Shown here one piece after another: positions 1 through 6,437 of a stretch of 6,451 bases of DNA (positions are counted from its first letter, which is position 1; each line of letters begins with the position of its first letter). The stretch comes from Tissierellaceae bacterium (GTDB lineage: Bacteria > Bacillota > Clostridia > Tissierellales > Tissierellaceae), in NCBI GenBank assembly GCA_029264075.1, contig JARICQ010000061.1, positions 1-6,451 of the forward strand, in the 5' to 3' direction. The notes below the pieces were generated by a model. That model was not told the DNA's origin and ran no database searches. It saw only the letters and a program-made list of their open reading frames with translations. A program made the position numbers and the translations under genes.

Positions 1-30
1 TATACTTAGAAGAAAGAGAGGAGTGGAGTT

Positions 31-1011
31 ATGTTAAAATACTTAGCAAGAAGGCTTCTTCACTTGATACCAGTTATTATTATAATTTCTATGATTATAT
101 TTGGCATTATTGAAATAATGCCAGGAAACCCAGTAAATGCATATCTAGGACAGGGCAGTGAAGCAAGTCCCGAGCAAATAAAGCAAATAACAGAAGTTCT
201 TGGACTAGATCAACCAGCTCCTGTTAGATATGGAAAGTGGCTGAGAAGGGTCTTGTCAGGAGACTTTGGAACTTCTACAAAATATAGGCAGCCTGTTCAA
301 GATATAATCGGCACTTATATTTGGAATTCATTTTTATTAAATGTTGTGTCATTGGCAATAGCATTTGCCATAGCAATACCTGTAGGCATTAAATCAGCTG
401 TAAAAAAATATGGACTATTTGACAATTTTTGGACTGTATTTTCACTGACTGGAGTTTCTATGCCATCATTTTTCTTTGGATTGCTCCTAATATTTTATGT
501 GGCTATTCCAGTGAGTTGGATTCCACTAAATGGCAAACAAGATGTTATAATGGCCATTAGAGGCTATGAAAGTAAAGGGGCAGAGATATTAGATATAATG
601 AAGCATATGCTGCTTCCGGTAATAGTACTTACAATAATAAGCTTAGCAAGCCTTACTCGATACATAAGAAATTCTGTAATAGAAGTAATCAACCAAGACT
701 ATATCAGGACGGCAAGATCTAAGGGCCTTAGCGAAAAAGTAGTTATATACAAGCATGCCTTTAGAAACGCACTACTTCCTATAGTTACTCTTTTGGGTCT
801 CTATATACCTAGATTGTTTGGTGGATCAATACTTCTTGAAACAGTATTTATCTGGCCAGGAATAGGTAATGTACTTTACACATCAATACTTGATAGAGAT
901 TATTCAATGCTTATGGCAGCAAATGTATTCTATGCACTCTTAACTCTTGCAGGGAATCTATTGGCTGATATATCCTATGCATTGGTAGATCCAAGAATAA
1001 AAGTAGAATAG
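31..1011 (+). CDS. oppB: Peptide ABC transporter permease, OppB/DppB type
   Basis: This is one of the two inner-membrane subunits that form the translocation path of an oligopeptide/dipeptide (or nickel-type) ABC importer. The 326-residue length is normal for the family. The N-terminus has the typical basic stretch plus first membrane helix (residues about 9-30) followed by the PGNP motif at 31-34. Further hydrophobic segments lie near 101-121, 134-157, 192-213, 247-270 and 292-316. The ATPase-coupling (EAA) loop is at about 224-250, seen as TARSKGL followed by NALLP. The C-terminus carries the family signature YALVDPRIK. An AGGAG at 19-23 lies 7 nt before the ATG and supports the start. A TAG at 7-9 could end an upstream gene, possibly the binding protein, but too little is visible to say. 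Family membership is secure; the exact substrate (oligopeptide, dipeptide, other) is not readable from the sequence. Confidence 0.93.
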   Translation: MLKYLARRLLHLIPVIIIISMIIFGIIEIMPGNPVNAYLGQGSEASPEQIKQITEVLGLDQPAPVRYGKWLRRVLSGDFGTSTKYRQPVQDIIGTYIWNSFLLNVVSLAIAFAIAIPVGIKSAVKKYGLFDNFWTVFSLTGVSMPSFFFGLLLIFYVAIPVSWIPLNGKQDVIMAIRGYESKGAEILDIMKHMLLPVIVLTIISLASLTRYIRNSVIEVINQDYIRTARSKGLSEKVVIYKHAFRNALLPIVTLLGLYIPRLFGGSILLETVFIWPGIGNVLYTSILDRDYSMLMAANVFYALLTLAGNLLADISYALVDPRIKVE

Positions 1012-1024
1012 GGGGTGGCGGAAA

Positions 1025-1933
1025 ATGACAGATGAAAGAAAAGATTTAAAAGAGCTTAAAAATAAAGCCGTAGGACCTTGGCAACTAGCTTGGGAGCGTT
1101 TTAGAAAAAACAAGGTGGCCGTAGTAGGAGCCACTATATTCATAATAATAGCCCTAGCTGTGATCATAATTCCGATGGTTTCACAATATGAAATGTCAGA
1201 GTTCAATTTAGATGACAAAAACCAGCCACCGTCTAGAGATCATTTACTGGGCACTGATGAACAAGGTAGGGATGTAATGCTTAGATTGTTTTTAGGTGGC
1301 AGAATATCTATACTGGTAGGTCTCATGGCAGCAGGTGTTTCTGTTGTCATAGGAGCAACAGTAGGAGGTGTAGCTGGCTACTATGGGGGATGGGTTGACA
1401 ATATTCTCATGAGATTCGCAGAGATTGTTTATTCTATACCATTCACCCCTACCGTAATATCTATATCAGCAGCCCTTATGTTTAGGGTAACATCTGATCA
1501 AAAGATGTTTCTTGTAATGGCGCTTATAGGAATACTTAGCTGGCCAGGTCTAGCGCGTCTGGTAAGGGGACAAATCTTGTCACTTAGGGAGCAAGAATTC
1601 ATGCAGGCGACTGAGATACTTGGTCTTTCCAATAGATCAAAGATAATCCGTCACCTGCTTCCAAACACGTTGGCCTTTATCATAGTAAGCGCTACCCTTG
1701 GTATGGCTAGTGCCATACTTACAGAGGCGGGCCTGTCTTTTCTAGGACTTGGTGTCACTCCACCAATTCCAACCTGGGGCAATATGCTTCAAAGGGCTAC
1801 AAATAACAAGGTATTTACTAGTTATCCGTGGATGTGGCTACCACCAGGAATCATGGTAATGTTGACAGTAGTTAGTATAAATTTATTGGGTGAAGGTCTA
1901 AGAGATGCCTTTGATCCCAAGGAAAGTAGGTAG
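1025..1933 (+). CDS. oppC: Peptide ABC transporter permease, OppC/DppC type
   Basis: This is the second transmembrane subunit, expected to form a heterodimer with the OppB-type protein encoded 13 nt upstream. It has 302 residues, usual for OppC. An N-terminal cytoplasmic tail with the OppC_N-type sequence WERFRKNK (23-30) precedes the first helix (about 31-51). The motif HLLGTDEQGRDV (73-84) is diagnostic of OppC/DppC permeases. Membrane segments follow at roughly 92-120, 140-153, 161-178, 215-235 and 270-290. The ATPase-coupling loop is at 191-214 (ATEILG, then LLPN), and the conserved EAGLSFLGLG is at 234-243. The protein ends in RDAFDP. A G-rich Shine-Dalgarno (GGGGGTGG, 1011-1017 region) overlaps the end of oppB and serves this ATG, consistent with coupled translation. 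Substrate class is inferred from the family only. Confidence 0.93.
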   Translation: MTDERKDLKELKNKAVGPWQLAWERFRKNKVAVVGATIFIIIALAVIIIPMVSQYEMSEFNLDDKNQPPSRDHLLGTDEQGRDVMLRLFLGGRISILVGLMAAGVSVVIGATVGGVAGYYGGWVDNILMRFAEIVYSIPFTPTVISISAALMFRVTSDQKMFLVMALIGILSWPGLARLVRGQILSLREQEFMQATEILGLSNRSKIIRHLLPNTLAFIIVSATLGMASAILTEAGLSFLGLGVTPPIPTWGNMLQRATNNKVFTSYPWMWLPPGIMVMLTVVSINLLGEGLRDAFDPKESR

Positions 1934-1940
1934 AGAAGAT

Positions 1941-2927
1941 ATGAAAAACATTCTAGAAGTTAAAGACTTAAAAACATATTTCTTTACAGATAAAGGAACA
2001 GTAAAAGCCGTAGACGGCGTTTCATATACATTAAAAGAAGGTCAAACCTTAGGTATAGTTGGGGAGTCTGGTTGTGGGAAAAGTGTAAATGCAATGAGTA
2101 TATTAAATTTAATAGAAAAACCAGGTAAAATAGTTGAAGGTTCCATCAAGTTTAGAGGGGAGGAGCTTGTAGGTATTTCTCAAAAAAAGATGCGGGAATA
2201 CAGGGGTAATGATATATCAATCATATTTCAAGAGCCTATGACTTCTTTAAACCCAGTATTTAGAATCAATCAGCAAATATCTGAATCACTTATACTACAT
2301 CAGCATATGACCAAAGCTGAAGCAAGAAAGAAATCAATAGAACTACTTGACCTAGTAGGTATACCTAGGGCAGAAAAGGTTGTAGACGACTATCCTCACC
2401 AGCTCTCAGGGGGAATGAGACAAAGGGTAATGATAGCTATGGCCCTTGCATGTGACCCAAAGATCCTTATTGCAGATGAGCCAACTACAGCTCTTGATGT
2501 GACCATTCAAGCACAGATACTTTCGCTGATGAATGATCTACAAAAAGAGACCGATACTTCAATCATGCTAATCACCCATGACCTTGGAGTAGTTGCTCAA
2601 GTAGCAGATCATGTTCTTGTAATGTATTCAGGAAAGATAGTTGAATCAGCACCTGTTAAGGAATTGTATGCTAGTCCAAAACATCCCTATACTCAGGGCT
2701 TGCTTGAATCTATACCAAAGTTAGATGATGAGAGGGAAAGACTAAGCAGTATAGAAGGAGTAGTACCAAATCCATTTGAGCTACCTCAGGGTTGTTATTT
2801 TGCAGATAGATGCAAGTATGTAATGGATAGGTGTAAGATAGAAGTACCTCCCCAGTATAAGATCAATGAAGAACACACGACAGCCTGTTTCTTGTATGAT
2901 GAAAAAGAAAGGGAGGGCGATGATTAA
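1941..2927 (+). CDS. oppD: Peptide ABC transporter ATPase, OppD/DppD type
   Basis: This is a cytoplasmic ATPase subunit that powers the permease pair. With the start at 1941 it has 328 residues and begins MKNILEVKDL, the usual family N-terminus. An upstream in-frame ATG at 1905 would add 12 residues, but it lies inside oppC and the extension does not look like the family, so I chose 1941 despite a weak ribosome site (AGAGAAG, 1933-1938). Walker A GESGCGKS is at 41-48, the Q-loop Gln at 97, the signature LSGGMRQR at 155-162, Walker B ILIADE at 175-180 and the switch His at 213. The C-terminal peptide-transporter domain follows, with HPYTQGLL at 248-255 and four cysteines at 285, 291, 298 and 316. 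The QEPMTSLNP stretch and the LSGGMRQR form favour OppD over OppF. The gene starts 7 nt after oppC. Confidence 0.92.
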   Translation: MKNILEVKDLKTYFFTDKGTVKAVDGVSYTLKEGQTLGIVGESGCGKSVNAMSILNLIEKPGKIVEGSIKFRGEELVGISQKKMREYRGNDISIIFQEPMTSLNPVFRINQQISESLILHQHMTKAEARKKSIELLDLVGIPRAEKVVDDYPHQLSGGMRQRVMIAMALACDPKILIADEPTTALDVTIQAQILSLMNDLQKETDTSIMLITHDLGVVAQVADHVLVMYSGKIVESAPVKELYASPKHPYTQGLLESIPKLDDERERLSSIEGVVPNPFELPQGCYFADRCKYVMDRCKIEVPPQYKINEEHTTACFLYDEKEREGDD

Positions 2928-3937
2928 TGGAAAATAAGCTTGAAAATCTAAAGACTCCACAAGAAGATAAGATATTAGAAGTTAGAAATATAAAGAAATA
3001 CTTTCCTATAAAAGGTGGCTTCCTTCAAAGGACTGTGGCAAATATAAAGGCAGTAGATGATGTTTCTTTTTACATTAAAAAGGGAGAAACCCTAGGGCTT
3101 GTAGGAGAATCAGGATGCGGTAAATCTACACTAGGTAGAACTATAGCTAGACTCTATGAGCCTACAGAAGGTGAGATAATATATGATGGAGTAGATATAG
3201 CAGGACTCAAGGGCCAAGGATTAAAAGATTTAAGAAAAAATATGCAAATCATATTCCAGGACCCCTACAGCTCATTAAATCCAAGAATGAATGTAAGCAC
3301 TATAGTTGGAGAAGCTATGCTCGCCCACAACATGGTTAATAAGGGAAGAGAGTATACAGAAAGAGTTATAGAGGTCATAGAAAAATGTGGACTTTCAGAC
3401 TATCATATATACAGATACCCCCATCAGTTTTCAGGTGGTCAGAGGCAGAGGATTGGCGTAGCAAGAGCCTTGGCTCTTGATCCAAGTTTTATAGTTGCAG
3501 ATGAGCCAGTATCAGCACTCGATGTTTCTATTCAATCTCAGGTTTTAAACCTCTTGATGGATCTTCAAGAGCAAATGGGGCTTTCTTATTTGTTTATTTC
3601 TCATGACCTATCTGTAGTTAAACACATCTCAAATAGGATTGGTGTAATGTATTTGGGAGCCATAGTAGAGCTTGCTGATAAGAGAACCCTGTATAACGAT
3701 TCGCTTCATCCATATACTCGAGCACTTCTTTCGGCCATACCTGTTGCAGATCCAACTAGGATAAAAGAGATGCAACCAATAATAGGCGAAATACCATCAA
3801 ATGTAGATGTACCATCGGGGTGCAAATTCCATACTAGATGTGTTTATGCAAAGGATGTATGTAAAGAAGTAATTCCAGAGTATAGGGAAATAAAACCAGG
3901 TCATTTTGTTTCATGTCACTTTGCGGGTGAAATATAA
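2927..3937 (+). CDS. oppF: Peptide ABC transporter ATPase, OppF/DppF type
   Basis: This is the second ATPase of the importer, expected to pair with the OppD-type subunit. It has 336 residues, normal for OppF. The ATG overlaps the TAA of oppD by one base (TAATG), with GGGAGG at 2911-2916 as ribosome site, so translation is probably coupled. After an N-terminal extension comes KKYFPIKGG (23-31), typical of OppF. Walker A GESGCGKST is at 60-68, the Q-loop Gln at 111 within QDPYSSLNPR, the signature FSGGQRQR at 168-175, Walker B FIVADE at 188-193 and the switch His at 226. The C-terminal domain has HPYTRALL at 261-268 and cysteines at 299, 305, 312 and 330, spaced as in its OppD partner (C-x5-C-x6-C-x17-C). 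All ATPase motifs are intact, so both nucleotide sites should be functional. Confidence 0.92.
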   Translation: MENKLENLKTPQEDKILEVRNIKKYFPIKGGFLQRTVANIKAVDDVSFYIKKGETLGLVGESGCGKSTLGRTIARLYEPTEGEIIYDGVDIAGLKGQGLKDLRKNMQIIFQDPYSSLNPRMNVSTIVGEAMLAHNMVNKGREYTERVIEVIEKCGLSDYHIYRYPHQFSGGQRQRIGVARALALDPSFIVADEPVSALDVSIQSQVLNLLMDLQEQMGLSYLFISHDLSVVKHISNRIGVMYLGAIVELADKRTLYNDSLHPYTRALLSAIPVADPTRIKEMQPIIGEIPSNVDVPSGCKFHTRCVYAKDVCKEVIPEYREIKPGHFVSCHFAGEI

Positions 3938-3962
3938 TCACCCCTTTAGAAAGGAAATGTTT

Positions 3963-4178
3963 ATGGCAAATGATAGAAGACAAAGTACAAAAGAGAGCAA
4001 AAGAGAAATCAAAGAGAGACTACTAAGGAAAAGAGAGATTGATGAAGACAAGAGGGATATAGACTTTGAAAAGCATGACGTATTTGCAATGGTTTTAGCT
4101 CTTAGCTACTATTTAGTTCCTATCTTTATTGTAGTCGTACTGGTGTTTTGGTTTATGATAAGATTAATATTTTTCTAG
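3963..4178 (+). CDS. Small single-pass membrane protein, unknown function
   Basis: I do not recognise this 71-residue protein. Residues 1-39 are strongly charged, with mixed Lys/Arg and Glu/Asp (for example KESKREIKER and DEDKRDIDFEKHD), and look helical and cytoplasmic. Residues about 40-70 are a continuous hydrophobic segment ending in IRLIFF, so it is probably a tail-anchored or single-pass membrane protein. There is no signal-peptide cleavage motif and no cysteine. The start at 3963 is preferred because AAGGAA (3951-3956) sits 6 nt upstream. In-frame ATGs at 3957 and 3906 are too close to that site or inside oppF. The gene begins 25 nt after oppF and is followed by the terminator, so it is very likely co-transcribed with the importer. 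A role as a small partner of the importer is only a guess from position. Confidence 0.7.
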   Translation: MANDRRQSTKESKREIKERLLRKREIDEDKRDIDFEKHDVFAMVLALSYYLVPIFIVVVLVFWFMIRLIFF

Positions 4179-4210
4179 TATAAAATGAACTTAAATTATA
4201 GAATAGAATA

Positions 4211-4240
4211 CAGAAAAGGAGGTCACCCTCCTTTTTTCTG
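4211..4240 (+). terminator. Intrinsic (rho-independent) terminator of the opp operon
   Basis: A 9-bp perfect stem pairs AAAAGGAGG (4214-4222) with CCTCCTTTT (4227-4235) around a TCAC loop. CAG/CTG (4211-4213 with 4238-4240) can extend the base across two bulged T residues. A run of six T residues (4232-4237) follows the GC part of the stem. It lies 32 nt past the stop of the small membrane protein and separates the importer operon from the HAD gene. The A-run on the left side could let it work weakly in the other direction, but no minus-strand gene is seen here. Confidence 0.88.
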
Positions 4241-4245
4241 TATAG

Positions 4246-4275
4246 AGAATTAAAAGAATATATATGGGTATAAAT
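4246..4275 (+). promoter_or_regulatory. Weak candidate promoter for the HAD gene
   Basis: TATAAA at 4269-4274 is a reasonable -10 box (5 of 6 matches to TATAAT), located after the opp terminator and 33 nt before the HAD start codon. Nothing close to TTGACA lies 16-18 nt upstream; the best-spaced hexamer (AGAATT, 4246-4251 region) is poor. A TG lies one base off the extended -10 position. A promoter must exist somewhere after the terminator if the HAD gene is expressed independently, but this assignment is tentative because the region is very AT-rich. Confidence 0.3.
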
Positions 4276-4307
4276 ATCTTAGCATTTAAAATTAAGGATG
4301 TGATAAA

Positions 4308-5033
4308 ATGAAAAATGTAGTCGCTTTTTTTGATATAGATGGAACTCTTTTTAGAAATTCACTTATGATCCAGCATTTCCGAACATTAACTAAATTTGAA
4401 ATAATAGACCCAGCTATCTGGCATACACAAATCAAGAAGGTATATGAAGAATGGGAGGCTAGATATGGAGATTTTGAGGAGTATCTAGAGGTAATTGCCA
4501 AAGCCTATTTAGACGCTCTTATAGGAGTAGATAAAACATACATGGAGATAATAGCGTCAAAGGTAATTGAATTAAATGGTGACATGGTCTACAAATACTC
4601 CAGAGATAGGATTGACTGGCATAAAAAAATGGGCCATAAGGTTTTCTTTATATCAGGCAGTCCTGATTTTTTAGTGTCAAAGATGGCAGAAAAATACGGA
4701 GTTGATGAATATAGGGGGACCCACTATATGGTTGATGAAGAGAATAGATTTACAGGCGAAATAAGAAAGTTGTGGGACTCAGCCAACAAGGAAAAGGTCA
4801 TACATGAATTAATTGAAAAATATGATGTAGATCTTTTGAATAGTTTTTCCTACGGAGATACTACTGGCGACTTGTCCATGCTTAAAATGGTAGGTAACCC
4901 AGTTGCAATCAATCCAAATAAGGCACTATTTTTAACTATTAGAAATGATTCTACTCTCAAAGAAAAGATAGATATAGTGGTAGAGAGAAAAAATGTAATC
5001 TATAAGATAGACCCCGATACCGAAATAATGTAA
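4308..5033 (+). CDS. HAD-IB family hydrolase (phosphoserine phosphatase-like)
   Basis: This encodes a soluble cytoplasmic 241-residue haloacid dehalogenase superfamily phosphatase. Motif I is DIDGTLF at 9-15, with Asp9 the predicted nucleophile and Asp11 the general acid. Motif II is FISGSPD at 114-120 with Ser116. The motif III lysine is probably Lys161 or Lys163 in NKEKVI. Motif IV is GDTTGDLSML at 183-192 with Asp184 and Asp188 binding magnesium. The helical insert between motifs I and II (about 16-105) is the C1 cap. This arrangement matches subclass IB, which includes SerB and many phosphatases of unknown substrate. The cap does not let me assign phosphoserine, so no symbol is given. The ribosome site AAGGATGTGAT (4294-4304) fits the consensus with one mismatch and supports this ATG. 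The gene stands between two terminator/promoter regions and its link to either neighbour is unclear. Confidence 0.88.
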   Translation: MKNVVAFFDIDGTLFRNSLMIQHFRTLTKFEIIDPAIWHTQIKKVYEEWEARYGDFEEYLEVIAKAYLDALIGVDKTYMEIIASKVIELNGDMVYKYSRDRIDWHKKMGHKVFFISGSPDFLVSKMAEKYGVDEYRGTHYMVDEENRFTGEIRKLWDSANKEKVIHELIEKYDVDLLNSFSYGDTTGDLSMLKMVGNPVAINPNKALFLTIRNDSTLKEKIDIVVERKNVIYKIDPDTEIM

Positions 5034-5067
5034 TCTGGTTTTTAAATATAGAAAAAATTATATTGAA

Positions 5068-5096
5068 TTGCAAAAAGATAAAAAACATAGTAAAAT
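5068..5096 (+). promoter_or_regulatory. Candidate sigma-A promoter for the prd genes
   Basis: TTGCAA (5068-5073) and TAAAAT (5091-5096) are separated by exactly 17 nt. They match the -35 and -10 consensus in 4 and 5 of 6 positions. Transcription would begin near 5103, about 45 nt before the prdC start. No convincing terminator is visible between the HAD stop (5033) and this site, so read-through from the HAD gene is also possible. No -24/-12 (sigma-54) promoter, GG and GC separated by ten bases, was found here. Confidence 0.45.
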
Positions 5097-5100
5097 AATA

Positions 5101-5141
5101 AGGTGTGATTGATAATTTCAACTAAACACCTATAGGAGGTG
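5101..5141 (+). promoter_or_regulatory. prdC leader with two competing hairpins
   Basis: AGGTGT (5101-5106) is the perfect complement of ACACCT (5126-5131). Inside that arch TTGA (5109-5112) pairs with TCAA (5118-5121). The same right arm, CACCT at 5127-5131, can instead pair with AGGTG at 5137-5141, which is part of the prdC Shine-Dalgarno. The two folds exclude each other: the first frees the ribosome site and the second hides it. The pairing is seen in the sequence. A regulatory role is inference, and the stems are short. Transcription may start inside the left arm, which would weaken the first fold. Confidence 0.3.
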
Positions 5142-5142
5142 A
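5134..5142 (+). promoter_or_regulatory. Strong ribosome binding site of prdC
   Basis: AGGAGGTGA is a near-perfect complement of the 16S rRNA 3' end and lies 4 nt before the ATG at 5147. It fixes the prdC start. Its AGGTG part is also the arm of a possible inhibitory hairpin with CACCT at 5127-5131. Confidence 0.8.
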
Positions 5143-5146
5143 ATCG

Positions 5147-6427
5147 ATGGAGATAAAAATACCAATGAGACAGCATATTGGAGGACTTAATGATCCAGTA
5201 GTAGATATAGGAGATAGGGTCTATAGAGGAGATTTGATAGCTATAGCGAATGGTCTTGGCGCAAATATACATAGTGGCTTTAGCGGACTAGTCAAAGAAC
5301 TAAAGGCTGAATATATTTTGATAGAAGCAGACAAGGACCAGCCAGATGACTATAGCAAAATAGATAAAAACGAAAATATCTTAGAAATGATAAAACAAGC
5401 AGGTGTAGTAGGAGCTGGAGGAGCTGGTTTTCCGACTTGGATAAAGCTAGATACAGATCTAGAAAATGGATCTGTAATTTTAAATGCCTGTGAATGTGAA
5501 CCGCTGGTAGAGCACAATATAAGATTTATTGAAAAAAATCCAAGCCTTATAATTAGAGGCCTTAAATATGCTATGGAGATAACAAAGGCCAATAAAGGAT
5601 ATATTGCTATAAAGCCTAAAAATAAAGATGCCCTAATATCTCTTTCCAAAGAAATAAAAGATATAGAGACCATAGAAATAAAATATATGCCTGACCTCTA
5701 CCCCTCAGGAGATGAAAGAGTTATCATCAAGGAAATTTTGGGAGTAAAACTTGAGCCAGGTGAACTTCCGTCTGCAGCCAATAGTCTAGTATTAAATGCA
5801 GAGACAATCAAAAATATAGTTTGGGCTATAGAAGACAGGAGACCGGTAATTACAAAAGATTTAACCATAGGGGGCAGGGTTGAGTCAGGAGAAAATGTAT
5901 TATTTGACGTTCCCATAGGCCTGCCTTTAGAATATTTGATTGAAGAAGCTGGCGGATATATAGAACCATACGGTGAAATATTGATGGGAGGCCCCTTTAC
6001 AGGGAGGCCAGGAAGTCCAGATTCACCAGTTGTAAAGACACTAGGAGGGATATTTGTAACTATGCCACTACCAAATGATTCTAGAAAGTTCGGTTTAATA
6101 GGTTGCGAATGTGGGGCAGATATAGAGAGATTAAGAGAACTAGTAGATGAAATGGGTGGGCAAGTAGTCGGAGAAACTAATTGCAAGAGAATGGTAGATG
6201 TAAATGGTAGACTAAGATGTGATGAGCCGGGTGTATGCCCAGGTCAGGCAGAGCAAGTCTTAAAACTTAAAAAAATGGGAGCAGAATCAATAATAGCTGG
6301 AAGCTGCGAACCTTGAACTGATACAATAACAAATGTAGGTCCTAGGATAGGATTGAGACTTTATCATAGTACAGACCATACTTTAAGAAGTGCAAATCAT
6401 AGATTATACAGAAGAAAAAAAGACTAG
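5147..6427 (+). CDS. prdC: PrdC, proline-reductase-associated electron transfer selenoprotein (TGA at 6314 read as Sec)
   Basis: This is an RnfC-like protein of the PrdC family, thought to carry electrons from reduced carriers to D-proline reductase in Stickland fermentation. The gene spans 426 residues if TGA at 6314-6316 is decoded as selenocysteine (residue 390); a normal reading would stop at 389. Domains in order: an RnfC-type N-terminal sandwich domain (about 5-50), the glycine-rich nucleotide/flavin-site motif GVVGAGGAGFPT (86-97), NACECEPLVEHN (113-124, typical of RnfC/NuoF relatives), an SLBB-like region (about 238-275), then a cysteine-rich C-terminal part with Cys320, 322, 346, 358, 364 and 387. 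Cys387-Glu-Pro-Sec390 forms a CxxU redox motif. The usual twin CxxCxxCxxxCP ferredoxin motifs of RnfC are absent. After Sec the frame continues TDTITNVGPR and ends in a basic tail, RRKKD, at TAG 6425-6427. No other gene in the window has an in-frame TGA. Family call is firm; Sec decoding is strongly supported by frame, motif and hairpin. Confidence 0.9.
6314..6316 (+). other. In-frame TGA recoded as selenocysteine
   Basis: The TGA follows codons for Gly-Ser-Cys-Glu-Pro and is followed by 36 sense codons in the same frame. It places Sec two residues after Cys387-Glu, in a CxxU motif like thioredoxin-type redox centres. Known PrdC proteins of proline-reducing clostridia are selenoproteins with Sec near the C-terminus, which agrees with this position. 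Decoding would require SelA, SelB, SelC and SelD elsewhere in the genome; none is in this window. Confidence 0.88.
6338..6354 (+). promoter_or_regulatory. Bacterial SECIS-like hairpin for Sec insertion
   Basis: GGTCCT (6338-6343) pairs with AGGATT (6349-6354): four Watson-Crick pairs plus two G-U pairs at the base. The apical loop is AGGAT (6344-6348). The loop begins 27 nt after the TGA and has G as its second base. Bacterial SECIS elements are described as a stem-loop with a small apical loop, a G within its first two positions, about 16-37 nt past the UGA; this hairpin satisfies each point. It lies within the coding region, as bacterial SECIS elements do. The fold was found by eye, not by energy calculation. 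Confidence 0.6.
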
Positions 6428-6430
6428 GAG
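6426..6430 (+). promoter_or_regulatory. Ribosome binding site of the downstream gene
   Basis: AGGAG overlaps the last two bases of the prdC TAG stop and lies 7 nt before the TTG at 6438. Its position on the true stop codon of prdC, 110 nt past the TGA, indicates that the translated region of prdC ends here and supports Sec read-through. Confidence 0.55.
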
Positions 6431-6437
6431 TGATATT

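Noticed and set aside
1..9. End of an upstream substrate-binding protein gene at TAG 7-9
   Set aside because: Only two codons are visible and other frames are also open, so there is not enough to annotate a gene.
1905..1940. Longer OppD starting at ATG 1905
   Set aside because: It would overlap oppC by 29 nt, and the added 12 residues do not resemble the family; the start at 1941 gives the standard N-terminus.
3906..3962. Longer form of the small membrane protein starting at 3906
   Set aside because: The extension lies within the end of oppF and has no suitable ribosome site, whereas AAGGAA precedes 3963 at good spacing.
5034..5100. Sigma-54 promoter upstream of prdC, expected if a PrdR-type activator controlled it
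   Set aside because: TTGCA occurs at 5068-5072, but the required GG twelve bases earlier is absent (the sequence there is TT).
5350..6186. Long minus-strand open frames opposite prdC
   Set aside because: They are antisense to a strongly recognised gene, have no ribosome sites or recognisable domains, and reflect the codon bias of the + strand.
6314..6316. TGA as the true stop of the RnfC-like gene, or as a nonsense mutation
   Set aside because: The frame continues to TAG exactly where the next ribosome site begins, the context is CxxU, a SECIS-like hairpin is present and the family is known to contain Sec.
31..6427. A genetic code in which TGA means Trp or Gly
   Set aside because: TGG is used for Trp throughout, normal Gly codons are used, and no other gene contains an in-frame TGA; a single site in a redox motif fits Sec instead.
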